Notes: generated from the sequence alone by a model not told the origin. 64,000 nucleotides of DNA from an archaeon (GCA_024399275.1 JAKSHS010000001.1:62001-126000), one strand, 5' to 3'; shown: positions 1-8,907, counted from the first letter of the stretch. Numbers and translations: made by a program.

Positions 1-284
1 ATGCTCGAGGTCTCAACTATGAGCAGCAGACCCTCTTCAATAGCTTGAAGGCAGCAGGCGAAGGAGAGACCATTAAAACACATGTCAAATCACTTCCGAT
101 CACTCATGAATTTGTTGGTAAGTCTGTCAGCATTTACAACGGAAAGGAATTTAAGAGCTTCGAAATCAAGCCCGAAATGATTGGGCACTTCCTCGGCGAG
201 TTTGTAACTACAAGAAAGATACCAATTCACTCTGGACCTGGTGTTGGTGCGACAAGATCCTCGAAGTTCATGCCTTTAAAGTGA
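1..284 (+). CDS. rpsS: 30S ribosomal protein S19 (uS19), 5' end outside the window
   Basis: This is the C-terminal part of ribosomal protein S19, a small-subunit head protein that works with S13. The reading frame is open from the first bases (complete codons from position 3) and gives about 93 residues. It includes the family signatures YNGKEF, PEMIGHFLGEF and the C-terminal GVGATRSSKF. Archaeal S19 is usually about 130-150 residues, so roughly the first third lies upstream of the window. It is followed after 11 bases by L22, as in archaeal S10/spc operons. Confidence 0.95.
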   Translation, partial: ARGLNYEQQTLFNSLKAAGEGETIKTHVKSLPITHEFVGKSVSIYNGKEFKSFEIKPEMIGHFLGEFVTTRKIPIHSGPGVGATRSSKFMPLK

Positions 285-295
285 AGTGTTAGACT

Positions 296-742
296 ATGAA
301 AGGATATACAGCAATTTTAGATCCTGACACATCGGCTAAAGCAATCGGGAAAGAAATACCAATCTCTCCAAAATTCGCGTGTGAGGTGTGCAATATGGTT
401 CGTGGACTAAAGATCAACGATGCAATAAAAATTCTCGAGGGCATTGTTTCACTTAAGATTCCAGTTCCACTAAAAAGATACAACAAACGCGTTTCACACA
501 AGCAAGGGGTTGGCCCTGGGAGATACCCAAAAAAGACCGCTTTAGCTATTCTCAACGTCATTAAAGGAGTATCCGCTAACGCAGAGTACAAAGGTTTCAA
601 CGTGGATAGTATGGTAATTCAAACTATTTCTGCAGCGAGAGGAAAAGTCACATCTGGTCATATGCCAAGAGCGCATGGACGGGCGACTCAATGGAATCAA
701 GAAACAGTTAACCTCGAAGTAATCGCTAAAGAGGTGAAATGA
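296..742 (+). CDS. rplV: 50S ribosomal protein L22 (uL22)
   Basis: Ribosomal protein L22, 148 residues, lines the polypeptide exit tunnel. The archaeal form is recognised by the KQGVGPGRYPKK stretch and the C-terminal region with GHMPRAHGRA near residues 120-130. It starts with ATG 11 bases after S19 and its TGA is followed almost immediately by the S3 start, indicating co-transcription and probably translational coupling. Confidence 0.95.
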   Translation: MKGYTAILDPDTSAKAIGKEIPISPKFACEVCNMVRGLKINDAIKILEGIVSLKIPVPLKRYNKRVSHKQGVGPGRYPKKTALAILNVIKGVSANAEYKGFNVDSMVIQTISAARGKVTSGHMPRAHGRATQWNQETVNLEVIAKEVK

Positions 743-743
743 A

Positions 744-1445
744 TTGGCAGCCGAGAGAAAATTTGTCGCTGAAAATGCCCGCAGAGTTCTCCTGAAAGAG
801 TACCTTATGAAAGAAGTCAATCGCGCGGGATTCGGCGGTCTCAATGTTCAGAGAACACCAATGGGAACAAGTGTAACACTTCTAACGGAACGACCTGGCC
901 TAGTTATTGGAAGAAAAGGCCAGATAATCAAAAATCTAACAACAGCGATCGAAAGACAATTTGGATTCGAGAATCCGCAAATTGAAGTAAGAGAGGTGGA
1001 GAATCCAAACTTAAACGCTCAAATCATGGCGGAAAAACTTGCATTTTCACTCGAAAGAGGTTGGCATTTTCGTAGAGCTGGACACTCATCCGTACGCAGA
1101 ATCATGGATTCAGGAGCAAAGGGATGTTACGTTATCGTTGCTGGAAAACTCACTGGTCAGCGGCACAGAACAGAAAAGTTTAAAGAAGGCAATATTAAGT
1201 TTTGCGGTGAGCCAAAAGCAAACTTTATGGGCCACGGCTACGCGGTAGCCAAATTAAAAATGGGTATCATAGGTGTGACGGTGCAGATCATGGCACCTAA
1301 TATAAAACTCCCAGCGGACACAGTAGTCCTTGGAAAAACAGAAGCTGCAGAAAAATTCCCGCAAATTTTTGTGGAAGAAGAAATAGTGCCAAGCGTTGAA
1401 GATACAACAATAACCGATACGCCCGAAGTAGAAGAGGAAAAATAA
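744..1445 (+). CDS. rpsC: 30S ribosomal protein S3 (uS3)
   Basis: Ribosomal protein S3, 233 residues, sits at the mRNA entry channel of the small subunit. The N-terminal KH domain includes the GLVIGRKGQIIKNL motif at about residues 52-65, and the C-terminal S3 domain follows. The last 25 or so residues are acidic and low in complexity, typical of archaeal S3. The start is a TTG one base after the L22 stop; no better ATG is available before the conserved region, so translation probably depends on coupling. Confidence 0.94.
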   Translation: MAAERKFVAENARRVLLKEYLMKEVNRAGFGGLNVQRTPMGTSVTLLTERPGLVIGRKGQIIKNLTTAIERQFGFENPQIEVREVENPNLNAQIMAEKLAFSLERGWHFRRAGHSSVRRIMDSGAKGCYVIVAGKLTGQRHRTEKFKEGNIKFCGEPKANFMGHGYAVAKLKMGIIGVTVQIMAPNIKLPADTVVLGKTEAAEKFPQIFVEEEIVPSVEDTTITDTPEVEEEK

Positions 1446-1646
1446 ATGGCACTCAAAATTCCGGAAATTAGAGATATGACTGCAGAAGAACGCAACCAAA
1501 AACTCAAAAAACTTCGTGACGAACTCATGAAAGAAAGGGGAGCTTCTGCATCAGGCGGCGCACCGACAAGCCCAGGTGTGATTCGCGCACTGAGAACAAG
1601 TATCGCTCGCATTTTGACCGTTCAAAGAGAGGAGGAAGAACTCTAA
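1446..1646 (+). CDS. rpmC: 50S ribosomal protein L29 (uL29)
   Basis: Ribosomal protein L29, 66 residues, a helical protein next to the exit tunnel. It shows the typical EIRDMTAEERNQKLKKLRDEL start and the C-terminal RALRTSIARILTV helix. The ATG directly abuts the S3 stop codon and the final base of its own TAA is the first base of the next start codon, so it is part of the tightly packed operon. Confidence 0.94.
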   Translation: MALKIPEIRDMTAEERNQKLKKLRDELMKERGASASGGAPTSPGVIRALRTSIARILTVQREEEEL

Positions 1647-1945
1647 TGGCGGAGATCTGTCCAGTATGCGGTTTACCTAAAGAACTGTGTATGTGTGAGG
1701 AAATCGCACGTGAGCAACAGTCTGTAACGATATCGGTTGATAGCCGAAGATATGGCAAAGTCGTAACGGTAATCGACGGAATTGACGAGAACGATATCGA
1801 CATCAACGATTTGTCCAAACAATTAAAGAGTAAGTGTGCAACAGGAGGCACCTCTAAGGACGGACGTATTGAGCTTCAAGGCGACCATAAGAAAAAGGTG
1901 AAAGCAGTACTGGAAGATATGGGTTTTCGAACGGAAACAAGGTAA
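1646..1945 (+). CDS. Translation initiation factor aIF1 (SUI1/eIF1 family)
   Basis: A 99-residue SUI1-domain protein, the archaeal counterpart of eIF1, which helps start-codon selection on the small subunit. An N-terminal CPVC/CMC zinc-ribbon-like cysteine cluster (residues 5-16) precedes the SUI1 fold with KVVTVIDGI and LKSKCATGGTSKDGRIELQGDH. It lies between L29 and the RNase P protein, its usual archaeal place, and its ATG overlaps the L29 stop by one base. Confidence 0.92.
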   Translation: MAEICPVCGLPKELCMCEEIAREQQSVTISVDSRRYGKVVTVIDGIDENDIDINDLSKQLKSKCATGGTSKDGRIELQGDHKKKVKAVLEDMGFRTETR

Positions 1946-1946
1946 A

Positions 1947-2204
1947 ATGAATAAAAGGAATCTCATGAGAATGGAATTCATTGGGTTAGACGTGAACGTG
2001 CTATCTGCATCGTGTTACTCTGGAATTTCTGGTGTTGTCATCGATGAAACGAAGAATACATTCGTCGTCAATTCGAATGGATTCAGAAAAATAATACCTA
2101 AACTTGGTAACAAGTTTGAATTCACACATGAGGACGAAAGGTTCGTAATTATGGGAACAGATGTTCGATATAGACCAGAAGACAGAATAAGAAAGGTCAG
2201 GTAG
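1947..2204 (+). CDS. rnp1: Ribonuclease P protein component 1 (Rpp29/Pop4)
   Basis: An 85-residue Rpp29 homologue, one of the archaeal RNase P proteins needed for 5' tRNA maturation. Family signatures visible are [13 protein letters not shown] near the N-terminus and [16 protein letters not shown] in the Sm-like barrel. Its location inside the ribosomal operon between SUI1 and S17 is characteristic of Euryarchaeota. The gene ends in TAG, used here as an ordinary stop. Confidence 0.92.
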   Translation: MNKRNLMRMEFIGLDVNVLSASCYSGISGVVIDETKNTFVVNSNGFRKIIPKLGNKFEFTHEDERFVIMGTDVRYRPEDRIRKVR

Positions 2205-2209
2205 GTCCA

Positions 2210-2542
2210 ATGATAACAGGAACTAGAAACATAGGAATCGAAGTTAATCCCCCCAAAACAAAATGCAGTGATCCGAACTGTCCGTTTCACGGAAATCTAT
2301 CGGTCAGAGGACAGATTATTGACGGAAAAGTTGTATCGGTTAGGATGGACAAAACTGCAATGATCGAGCGAAACTACTTGAAATACGATAAAAAGTACGA
2401 AAGGTACGAAAAAAGGACAAGTAGACATGCCGCACATGCACCAGTGTGCCTTGAGCTCAAAATTGGTGATGAAGTAAGGATCATGGAATGTCGGCCTCTT
2501 GGGAAAACAGTTTCCTTTGTTGTAATTGAGAAGAGGAAATAA
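2210..2542 (+). CDS. rpsQ: 30S ribosomal protein S17 (uS17)
   Basis: Ribosomal protein S17, 110 residues, a primary 16S rRNA binder with an OB fold. Archaeal features are the N-terminal [22 protein letters not shown] extension containing a Cys/His cluster, the [21 protein letters not shown] core and the C-terminal [16 protein letters not shown]. It starts at ATG 2210, five bases after the rnp1 stop. Confidence 0.95.
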   Translation: MITGTRNIGIEVNPPKTKCSDPNCPFHGNLSVRGQIIDGKVVSVRMDKTAMIERNYLKYDKKYERYEKRTSRHAAHAPVCLELKIGDEVRIMECRPLGKTVSFVVIEKRK

Positions 2543-2543
2543 A

Positions 2544-2942
2544 ATGAAGGGAGTTGCTGGAAACCAAACAAGAGGCCTTCAGAATGGTTCTGAAGTCGAC
2601 GTTGTGGACAACACAGGCGCAAAGATCATCGAGATTATTACTGTACCTGGATACCATGGAGTTTCAAGGCGCGTACCATCAGCAGGTGTTGGCGATCTTG
2701 TTATAGCGTCCGTAAAGAAGGGGACTCCTCAAATGCGAAGGCAGGTAGTATTCGCGGTCATTGTAAGACAAAAGCGTCCAATGCGACGTCCGGATGGGAC
2801 AATGATTTCTTTCGAAGACAACGCGGCTGTCATTACAACAGAAACTGGAGAGACGAAAGGAACCGATGTAAAAGGTCCAGTTGCAAGAGAGGCTGCGGAA
2901 AGATGGCCTCGAGTTGCGGCAACTGCAAGCATTATAGTATAG
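2544..2942 (+). CDS. rplN: 50S ribosomal protein L14 (uL14)
   Basis: Ribosomal protein L14, 132 residues, at the subunit interface. The [17 protein letters not shown] and [19 protein letters not shown] blocks identify it. An in-frame TTG at 2526 would add six residues, but the ATG at 2544 follows the S17 stop directly, has the AAGAGG purine stretch upstream and gives the usual family length, so I use it. The gene ends with TAG. Confidence 0.94.
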   Translation: MKGVAGNQTRGLQNGSEVDVVDNTGAKIIEIITVPGYHGVSRRVPSAGVGDLVIASVKKGTPQMRRQVVFAVIVRQKRPMRRPDGTMISFEDNAAVITTETGETKGTDVKGPVAREAAERWPRVAATASIIV

Positions 2943-2956
2943 TGTGAGGTACAAAT

Positions 2957-3334
2957 ATGACAAGCAGTAAATCAAAAATCCAAAGAAAGACACAAATCAA
3001 CGCACCTACACACATCGCGGGAAAGAAACTTTCGGCACATCTCAGCGAAGGTCTTAAGAATCAGTTTAGTAGGCGCACAGCGAGGATATGCACTGGCGAC
3101 ACAGTCACTGTTCTCCGAGGTGCAAAGAATATACGCGGTACAGAGGGCAAAGTAACCAAAGTTTCGACAGCCAGTGGTCGCATTTCCATTGATGGAATTA
3201 CCATCAATCAAGCAGATGGAACAGCAGTTGCTCGGCCAATTCACGCCTCAAATGTCGTTATTACTAAGTTAAATCTTGATGACACGTGGAGAAAGAACAT
3301 GTTCTCAAGAAAAGGGGGTCAGAACAGTGAGTAA
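2957..3334 (+). CDS. rplX: 50S ribosomal protein L24 (uL24)
   Basis: Ribosomal protein L24, 125 residues, an assembly initiator of the large subunit. The KOW motif is visible as the GDTVTVLRGAKNIRGTEGKV segment at roughly residues 50-70, preceded by the archaeal/eukaryotic N-terminal extension with HIAGKKLSAHLSEGL. Its last codons overlap the GTG start of S4e by eight bases, implying translational coupling. Confidence 0.94.
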   Translation: MTSSKSKIQRKTQINAPTHIAGKKLSAHLSEGLKNQFSRRTARICTGDTVTVLRGAKNIRGTEGKVTKVSTASGRISIDGITINQADGTAVARPIHASNVVITKLNLDDTWRKNMFSRKGGQNSE

Positions 3335-4034
3335 TCACCTAAAAAGACTAGCTGCGCCCAGATCCTGGCCTATAGAAAAAAAATCCAGTACGTGGATAAC
3401 AAAACAATGCCCAGGGGCCCATTCTATCGCCGAAAGCTTACCCACGCTGACGGTGCTCAGAGACATACTTAAAGTATGCGATACAGCAAGAGAGGCAAAG
3501 AGGATTATTGGAAACCGCAGGCTTATTGTTGATGGACGACCTGTTAGATCTGTCAAAACACCTATTGGGCTTATGGACACCGTATCAATTCCCTTGATGG
3601 ATGTATACTGTCGTGTTGTTCTCACTGACAAAGGAAAACTCACAGCTGTTCCAATTTCCAAAGATGATGCGCTGTGGAAACTTTGCCTTATTGAAAACAA
3701 GACAAAAGTAAAAAGAGAAAAAATTCAAATTAACCTTCATGACGGAAAGAACATTCTAATTGATGAAAACGCCTACAAGGTAGGAGACGTCCTCAAAATT
3801 TCTGTCCCTGATCAGAAGATTATCGAATTGTATGAACTTCGAAAAGGAGCATCAGTCCTTGTTCGAAAAGGACGCCACGCAGGCAAAGTCGCAGTTGTCG
3901 ACGAATACGCAACCACAAATAGCCCATCACCAAACATTGTAAAATTTACAGATGGAACAGAGACAATCAAAGACAATGTCTTCGTTATCGGAAACGAAGA
4001 ATTAGCAGTTAAACTTCCTGAGGTCTCAGCATGA
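3327..4034 (+). CDS. rps4e: 30S ribosomal protein eS4
   Basis: Ribosomal protein S4e, 235 residues, found in archaea and eukaryotes only. It contains an N-terminal HLKRLAAPRSWPI signature, an S4-like RNA-binding segment (IIGNRRLIVDGRPVR) and a C-terminal KOW domain (SVLVRKGRHAGKVAVVDE). The frame is open farther upstream, but the GTG at 3327 places the conserved N-terminus correctly and overlaps the end of L24. The stop overlaps the L5 start (ATGA). Confidence 0.94.
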   Translation: MSNHLKRLAAPRSWPIEKKSSTWITKQCPGAHSIAESLPTLTVLRDILKVCDTAREAKRIIGNRRLIVDGRPVRSVKTPIGLMDTVSIPLMDVYCRVVLTDKGKLTAVPISKDDALWKLCLIENKTKVKREKIQINLHDGKNILIDENAYKVGDVLKISVPDQKIIELYELRKGASVLVRKGRHAGKVAVVDEYATTNSPSPNIVKFTDGTETIKDNVFVIGNEELAVKLPEVSA

Positions 4035-4537
4035 GTATGAGAGATATACAGATAGGAAAAATTGTTGTTAACATCGGAGTCGGCGAAGCTGGAGAAAGAC
4101 TCGTTAAGGCTTTCAAAGTTCTTGAGATGGTCACAAGTCAAAAGCCTGTTCAAACAATTTCCAAAACCGTCAACAGGGATCTCGGCATCCGCCGGGGTAT
4201 GCCTCTTGGTTGCAAGGTTACATTGAGAGGAAATATCGCAACGTCATTTCTCGAAAGAGCGCTTGCGATTAGAGAGTACCGTGTGCACGAGTACTCTTTC
4301 GATAAAGAAGGAAACATGTCCTTTGGTATTACAGACTACACCGACTTCGACGGTATGAAATATGATCCCGAAATCGGCATTTTCGGAATGGACGTATGTG
4401 TAGTTCTTGGAAGACCTGGGGGCAGAATTAATCAGAGATCATTATTAAAAAGAAAAGTTTCCAAGTCACATCGAGTTCAACGAAATGAAGCCATACGTTT
4501 CATGGAAGACAACTTCAAGGTGAGAGTGATAGAATGA
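4031..4537 (+). CDS. rplE: 50S ribosomal protein L5 (uL5)
   Basis: Ribosomal protein L5, 168 residues, contacts 5S rRNA and P-site tRNA. The [33 protein letters not shown] and FGITDY segments are diagnostic. It overlaps S4e by four bases at its start and S14 by four bases at its end, each by an ATGA arrangement. Confidence 0.95.
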   Translation: MSMRDIQIGKIVVNIGVGEAGERLVKAFKVLEMVTSQKPVQTISKTVNRDLGIRRGMPLGCKVTLRGNIATSFLERALAIREYRVHEYSFDKEGNMSFGITDYTDFDGMKYDPEIGIFGMDVCVVLGRPGGRINQRSLLKRKVSKSHRVQRNEAIRFMEDNFKVRVIE

Positions 4538-4680
4538 AACCAAAAAAAGAATTTGGCAGAATCAAAGGTTGCACTAGATGTGGTCGTCGTAGAGGCATCA
4601 TCAGAAGGTACGGAATGCACTTTTGCCGACAATGTTTCAGAGAGATGGCGCCTGAACTTGGATTTAAGAAGTATTCGTGA
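4534..4680 (+). CDS. rpsN: 30S ribosomal protein S14 (uS14), zinc type
   Basis: A short gene of 48 residues, easily missed by length filters. The protein has the zinc-binding pattern C-x2-C-x14-C-x2-C (CTRCG then CRQC), typical of archaeal S14, and the family's [19 protein letters not shown] core with a C-terminal lysine-rich end. It lies exactly between L5 and S8, the expected position, with the ATG overlapping the L5 stop and the TGA at 4678-4680 nine bases before the S8 start. Confidence 0.95.
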   Translation: MKPKKEFGRIKGCTRCGRRRGIIRRYGMHFCRQCFREMAPELGFKKYS

Positions 4681-4689
4681 GATGAGAAG

Positions 4690-5079
4690 ATGCAAAGCGA
4701 TCCATTAAACGATGCAATGTCAGTTATGAAAAATGCTTCAGAGAACGGACAAAAGGAATGCATTATCGAACCATCATCAAAACTTATTGGCCGTGTGTTA
4801 AAAGTTATGCAAGACAACGGTTACATCAGTCAATTTGAACGTATAGAAGACGGTAAAGCCGGTAAACTTCGCGTAGTCATGAAAGGTGCGATTAACAACT
4901 GTGGTGTTATCAAGCCTAGATATTCAGTCAAAGCAGTCGACCTCGAAAAATTTGAGGCAAGGTATCTTCCAGCTCAAAATTTTGGCGTCCTGATTCTCAC
5001 AACTACGGCTGGTGTTATTACGCAGTCCAATGCCAGAGAACTTGGCGTTGGTGGAAAATTACTAGCATTTGTATACTAA
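4690..5079 (+). CDS. rpsH: 30S ribosomal protein S8 (uS8)
   Basis: Ribosomal protein S8, 129 residues, binds helix 21 of 16S rRNA and in bacteria also regulates the spc operon. The DPLNDAMSVMKNA N-terminus and the GVLILTTTAGVITQSNARE C-terminal block are characteristic of the archaeal form. It starts at ATG 4690 with the purine-rich GAGATGAGAAG upstream. Confidence 0.95.
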   Translation: MQSDPLNDAMSVMKNASENGQKECIIEPSSKLIGRVLKVMQDNGYISQFERIEDGKAGKLRVVMKGAINNCGVIKPRYSVKAVDLEKFEARYLPAQNFGVLILTTTAGVITQSNARELGVGGKLLAFVY

Positions 5080-5091
5080 GAGGGGCTTTAA

Positions 5092-5643
5092 ATGACAGTA
5101 GCAGGAAAGATTGAAAGTACCATCGCTGTGCCCGAAGGGGTGCTTGCCTCCATGGAAAGTAACACCATGAAGGTCAAGGGACCTAAGGGGGAATTAAGCA
5201 GAAACTTCACACATCCTACTGTGAGTGTAGTTGTCGAAAAAGACGGTATAGTTGTAAGTTGCGAATATCCAAATACCAAGGAAAAGGCAATGATAGGGAC
5301 CTTCTGTGCACACATAAAAAATATGATTAGAGGGGTAACAGAGGGCTACATATACACACTGAAAATCGTGTTTTCACATTTTCCGATGAAGGCAACTGTT
5401 AAGGGAAATAAAATCGAGATTAGCAACTATATGGGAGGACACTCTCTTCGTTATGCAGACATTATTGGCAAATGTAAAGTTAAAATCAGTGGAGCAGACG
5501 TAACAGTCGAAGGATGTGACATTGAAGCGGTTGGTCAAACTTCTGCAAACCTCGAAAGGGCAACGTCTCGAAGAGGATTCGATAAGAGAGTCTTCCAAGA
5601 TGGCATTTATATTGTCCATAAATCACACAAGGTGAAAGAATGA
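5092..5643 (+). CDS. rplF: 50S ribosomal protein L6 (uL6)
   Basis: Ribosomal protein L6, 183 residues, two related alpha/beta domains near the sarcin-ricin loop. Visible signatures are MKVKGPKGELSR in the first domain, the HIKNMIRGVTEGY helix and the C-terminal NLERATSRRGFDKRVFQDGI block. The AGAGGGG ribosome binding site sits 7-8 bases before ATG 5092. The end overlaps the L32e start by four bases. Confidence 0.95.
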   Translation: MTVAGKIESTIAVPEGVLASMESNTMKVKGPKGELSRNFTHPTVSVVVEKDGIVVSCEYPNTKEKAMIGTFCAHIKNMIRGVTEGYIYTLKIVFSHFPMKATVKGNKIEISNYMGGHSLRYADIIGKCKVKISGADVTVEGCDIEAVGQTSANLERATSRRGFDKRVFQDGIYIVHKSHKVKE

Positions 5644-6338
5644 CTATCAAAAATTTTACGGATCTCACCGGCCTTAAAGAAAAAAATATAGCAGAGTTAG
5701 AATCAATCGGAATTACAACGATAGATGCACTTGCAAATGCACTTCACGATGAACATAGGGTTAAGGAAATAATAAAAACCCTATCTAGAATTGGGCCCAA
5801 AACAGTTGAGAAATGGAAGTCACAGATTTTTGATACAAAGGAGGTTACAGCAGAAGGGAAAGAAATCGGTAAGAACATAACCTCCGAATCCGAAAATATC
5901 AAGGTCGAAGAAAAAAAGAAATACACACCGTCAATCAAGCCATCTCTAGACGCAGAAACCAAAAGTGCGATTATGAAGAGGGAAGTTATTGATAGACGCA
6001 GACCCAACTTCAAAAGACAAGAATGGTTTAGGTACTCCAAACTTGAGGAAGTATGGAGAAGACCAAAGGGAATTCATTCAAAAATGAAAAGGAACCTTAA
6101 GAGACGCCCCCCGGTCGTAGATATAGGATTCCGAGGGCCTACTAAAGCAAGAGGACTTCACTCCTCAGGGTTTGAAGAAATCTTCGTCTGTAATGTTACA
6201 GATCTTGAAAAGGTCGTTGATGCTAAGATACAAGCAGTTCGTATCAGTGGCACAGTCGGCACAAAAAAAAGAATTGACATTCAGAACAGGGCAAAGGAAC
6301 TTGGTATAAGAATCCTCAACGAGGTGATACAGGTATGA
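5640..6338 (+). CDS. rpl32e: 50S ribosomal protein eL32 with N-terminal helix-hairpin-helix extension
   Basis: Ribosomal protein L32e, 232 residues. The C-terminal half holds the family core (RRPNFKRQEWFRYSKLEEVW, RPPVVDIGFRGPTKARGLH). The first 60 or so residues resemble a helix-hairpin-helix unit (LTGLKEKNIAELESIGITTI), followed by a charged linker. Such N-terminal HhH extensions are known for L32e of several Euryarchaeota. It overlaps both neighbours by four bases. Confidence 0.93.
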   Translation: MTIKNFTDLTGLKEKNIAELESIGITTIDALANALHDEHRVKEIIKTLSRIGPKTVEKWKSQIFDTKEVTAEGKEIGKNITSESENIKVEEKKKYTPSIKPSLDAETKSAIMKREVIDRRRPNFKRQEWFRYSKLEEVWRRPKGIHSKMKRNLKRRPPVVDIGFRGPTKARGLHSSGFEEIFVCNVTDLEKVVDAKIQAVRISGTVGTKKRIDIQNRAKELGIRILNEVIQV

Positions 6339-6790
6339 ATCTCAGGAATCAGAGAAGAATGGCAGCAGAGATTCTCAAATGTGGTGCGAACAGAGTCTGG
6401 ATTAATCCTGATAAGACAGAAGATATCGCGGGATGCATCACTCGCGCAGATATCCGCACTGCAATCGCGTCCGATTCGATTAAAGCCAAGACCAAGAACA
6501 GCACATCATATGGAAGAATTCGATATGCGCAGGGTCAAAAGGCAAAGGGAAAGAGAAAAGGCCCCGGAAGTAAAAAAGGTACAGATAATGCGCGCATATC
6601 GGAGAAGAGAAAGTGGATTTCAACGATTCGGCCTATTCGTGATGAGCTAAAAACACTACGATCTGAGGGCAAAATTACACCATCAGTGTACAGGTTGTAT
6701 TATAATAGAGCAAAAGGCGGCGTTTATAGAAGTCGTAGAAATCTCAGAGCACATATATCCAGCACAGGGAATCTAAAGGAGGGAAGTTGA
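6335..6790 (+). CDS. rpl19e: 50S ribosomal protein eL19
   Basis: Ribosomal protein L19e, 151 residues, very basic. The NLRNQRRMAAEILKCGANRVW N-terminus and the GSKKGTDNARISEKRKWI loop identify it. It belongs to the archaeal block L6-L32e-L19e-L18 and shares a base with the L18 start (TGATG). Confidence 0.95.
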   Translation: MNLRNQRRMAAEILKCGANRVWINPDKTEDIAGCITRADIRTAIASDSIKAKTKNSTSYGRIRYAQGQKAKGKRKGPGSKKGTDNARISEKRKWISTIRPIRDELKTLRSEGKITPSVYRLYYNRAKGGVYRSRRNLRAHISSTGNLKEGS

Positions 6791-7290
6791 TGGCAACAGG
6801 GCCAAGATACAATGTCGCGTTCAGGAGGCGGAGAGAAGGTCGTACAAACTATTATGCCCGCCGTAAACTCCTAACAGGCGAAAAACTAAGAGCAGTTGTT
6901 CGAAGATCTAACAGGAATGTTAACATTCAATTCGAAGAGTTCAGGATGGAAGGCGATAGATCTGTCGTGACAGCAACATCCAAAGAATTAGCTAAGTACG
7001 GATGGAATCAATCCTGTTCCAACATTCCCGCAGCTTATCTTACAGGGTATCTCGCTGGAAAGAAGGCATTAAAAGCAGGTATAAATTCAGCTATTCTCGA
7101 TATAGGAATGCAGAATCCCAAATCTGGGGGAGTCCTCTTCGCAACAGTTGCCGGAATGTGCGACGCAGGTCTAGTGATTCCTCATGGAGACAACGTTCTC
7201 CCAGAAAGAAGTAGATTGAATGGAGCACATATCAATGAAAATATTGCAGCGATGGTCATGGAAGCTATAGAAAAAGTGGAGGCTGAGTAG
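6790..7290 (+). CDS. rplR: 50S ribosomal protein L18 (uL18)
   Basis: Ribosomal protein L18, 166 residues, binds 5S rRNA together with L5. The GPRYNVAFRRRREGRTNYY start and the RKLLTGEKLRAVVRRSNRN block are typical of the archaeal/eukaryotic (eL5-like) form. I use ATG 6790, where a GGAGGGAAG ribosome binding site ends four bases upstream, rather than the TTG one codon earlier. It ends in TAG and directly abuts S5. Confidence 0.94.
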   Translation: MATGPRYNVAFRRRREGRTNYYARRKLLTGEKLRAVVRRSNRNVNIQFEEFRMEGDRSVVTATSKELAKYGWNQSCSNIPAAYLTGYLAGKKALKAGINSAILDIGMQNPKSGGVLFATVAGMCDAGLVIPHGDNVLPERSRLNGAHINENIAAMVMEAIEKVEAE

Positions 7291-7968
7291 ATGGCTGACT
7301 GGATTCCGAAAACAAGGCTCGGACAAATGGTTCTTAACGGTGACATTACTACTATGAGTGACGCGCTTGCTACGAAACTACCACTTCGTGAGGCACAGAT
7401 TACTGATATTCTACTTCCTGACCTTCAAGACAAGGTCATCGATCTCAATATGGTACAAAGAATGACAGATTCGGGAAGAAGAGTAAGGTTTGCTGTCACA
7501 TGTATCGTTGGAAATGGAGATGGCTTCATAGGAATCGGAAGAGCAAGAGGTAAGGAAGTTGGCCCTGCGATTAGAAAAGCAATTGACAATGCTAAACTCA
7601 ACATCATTGAAATCAAAAGAGGATGTGGCTCGTGGGAATGTGGTTGTCAGCAGCCCCACTCACTACCTTTTGAAGTCAAGGGAACATGTGGGTCAGTAGA
7701 AGTTACATTCAAGCCAGCGCCACGCGGCATTACACTTGCAGTCGGGGACGTTGCGAAAAGTATGCTTTCACTCGCGGGCATTAAAGACGCGTGGGGGTTC
7801 GCCAGGGGTAATACAAAAACTAAGGTGAATTATGCACTTGCGACATTTGAGGCCCTAAGAATGACTTCAAAAATGCGGGTGACAGAAGAGCAGACAAATA
7901 ATCAAAATATTGTATCTGGTCCAGTGGGACTTACAGTTAAAGAAACTGACGCCAGCATGGAGGAGTAA
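7291..7968 (+). CDS. rpsE: 30S ribosomal protein S5 (uS5)
   Basis: Ribosomal protein S5, 225 residues, contributes to decoding accuracy. The double-stranded RNA-binding domain contains RRVRFAVTCIVGNGDGFIGIG, and the C-terminal domain has the GITLAVGDVAKSMLSLAGI segment. A CGSWECGCQQ stretch near residue 110 is the archaeal/eukaryotic insertion. A GTGGAGG ribosome binding site lies in the end of L18. Confidence 0.95.
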   Translation: MADWIPKTRLGQMVLNGDITTMSDALATKLPLREAQITDILLPDLQDKVIDLNMVQRMTDSGRRVRFAVTCIVGNGDGFIGIGRARGKEVGPAIRKAIDNAKLNIIEIKRGCGSWECGCQQPHSLPFEVKGTCGSVEVTFKPAPRGITLAVGDVAKSMLSLAGIKDAWGFARGNTKTKVNYALATFEALRMTSKMRVTEEQTNNQNIVSGPVGLTVKETDASMEE

Positions 7969-7970
7969 AC

Positions 7971-8435
7971 ATGACTTATGCGGTAATACGTGTCCGTGGT
8001 CAGCCAGACGTCAATTACAACATCAAATACACCATGGATCTCTTAGGGCTTACAAGGGTTAATCACTGCATAGTTGTCCCAGAGAATGACATAGTAAGGG
8101 GAATGTTACAAAAATCTAAGGATTACATTACATGGGGAGAAATAGATGAAAAGACCCTAGCTGAGATGATTCGAATTCGTGGAAGAGTTGCTGGCGATAA
8201 AACAATTACTAATACTTATTTAACAGAAAACTCAAATTTCAAAACGGTAAATGATGTGGCAAATGCAATAATTTGTAATAAATGCAAAATGAAGGACATA
8301 AAGGGGGCTAAAGCAGTTTTCCGACTCCACCCCCCAATTAAGGGTTTCGAAGGCAACAAGCGCTCGTTCCAAAATGGAGGCTCCCTTGGATATAGAGGAG
8401 CCAAGATCAATGAGCTAATCATTAGAATGTTATGA
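7971..8435 (+). CDS. rpmD: 50S ribosomal protein L30 (uL30)
   Basis: Ribosomal protein L30, archaeal long form of 154 residues. The YAVIRVRGQPDVNYNIKYTM N-terminus and the TLAEMIRIRGRVAGDK and KGFEGNKRSFQNGGSLGYRG blocks are diagnostic. GGAGGAG precedes the ATG by five bases, two bases after the S5 stop. Confidence 0.95.
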   Translation: MTYAVIRVRGQPDVNYNIKYTMDLLGLTRVNHCIVVPENDIVRGMLQKSKDYITWGEIDEKTLAEMIRIRGRVAGDKTITNTYLTENSNFKTVNDVANAIICNKCKMKDIKGAKAVFRLHPPIKGFEGNKRSFQNGGSLGYRGAKINELIIRML

Positions 8436-8444
8436 GGTGGGGAA

Positions 8445-8888
8445 GTGCCAAGTAGAACCAAAAAATTTAGAGGATTAAGGACACACGGACGCGGAAAGAA
8501 GTCTGGAAGAGGAGCAGGAATTATTGGTGGACATGGCAATGCAGGTCTCGGAAAGACAAAGAAGATACGCACATTGAAGTATGATAGGTATCACTTTGGA
8601 CGTTATGGATTTAAGAGACCACAGCAAGCTACATACGCTGCCAATATTCTCAATGTAAATGAGATTGAGGAAAAAATCGATACTTTAATTTCGTCTGGAT
8701 TCGCAAAGAAGGATGGAGACGTCTACAACGTGGATTTAACAAGTGCAGGTATCGATAAGCTTCTTGGAACCGGCAATATTTCCATCAGAGCGAACATCAC
8801 GGTAGCTGACATATCTGCCTCCGCTTTAAAGAAAATTCAAGCTGTTGGGGGGTCAGTTTTAGGCTTCGAAACAGACGTGAAAGAATAA
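8445..8888 (+). CDS. rplO: 50S ribosomal protein L15 (uL15)
   Basis: Ribosomal protein L15, 147 residues. The glycine-rich N-terminus (RGLRTHGRGKKSGRGAGIIG) is characteristic. The start is GTG 8445 with GAGGTGGGG just upstream. The conserved C-terminal domain with a KKIQAVGGSVLGFE-like end is intact. It precedes secY by 19 bases, the standard archaeal order. Confidence 0.94.
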   Translation: MPSRTKKFRGLRTHGRGKKSGRGAGIIGGHGNAGLGKTKKIRTLKYDRYHFGRYGFKRPQQATYAANILNVNEIEEKIDTLISSGFAKKDGDVYNVDLTSAGIDKLLGTGNISIRANITVADISASALKKIQAVGGSVLGFETDVKE

Positions 8889-8907
8889 AAATACGGATCA
8901 GGGGACA

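Noticed and set aside
3276-3326. Upstream extension of the S4e frame
   Set aside because: It lies inside L24 and adds residues not found in the family; GTG 3327 fits the conserved N-terminus.
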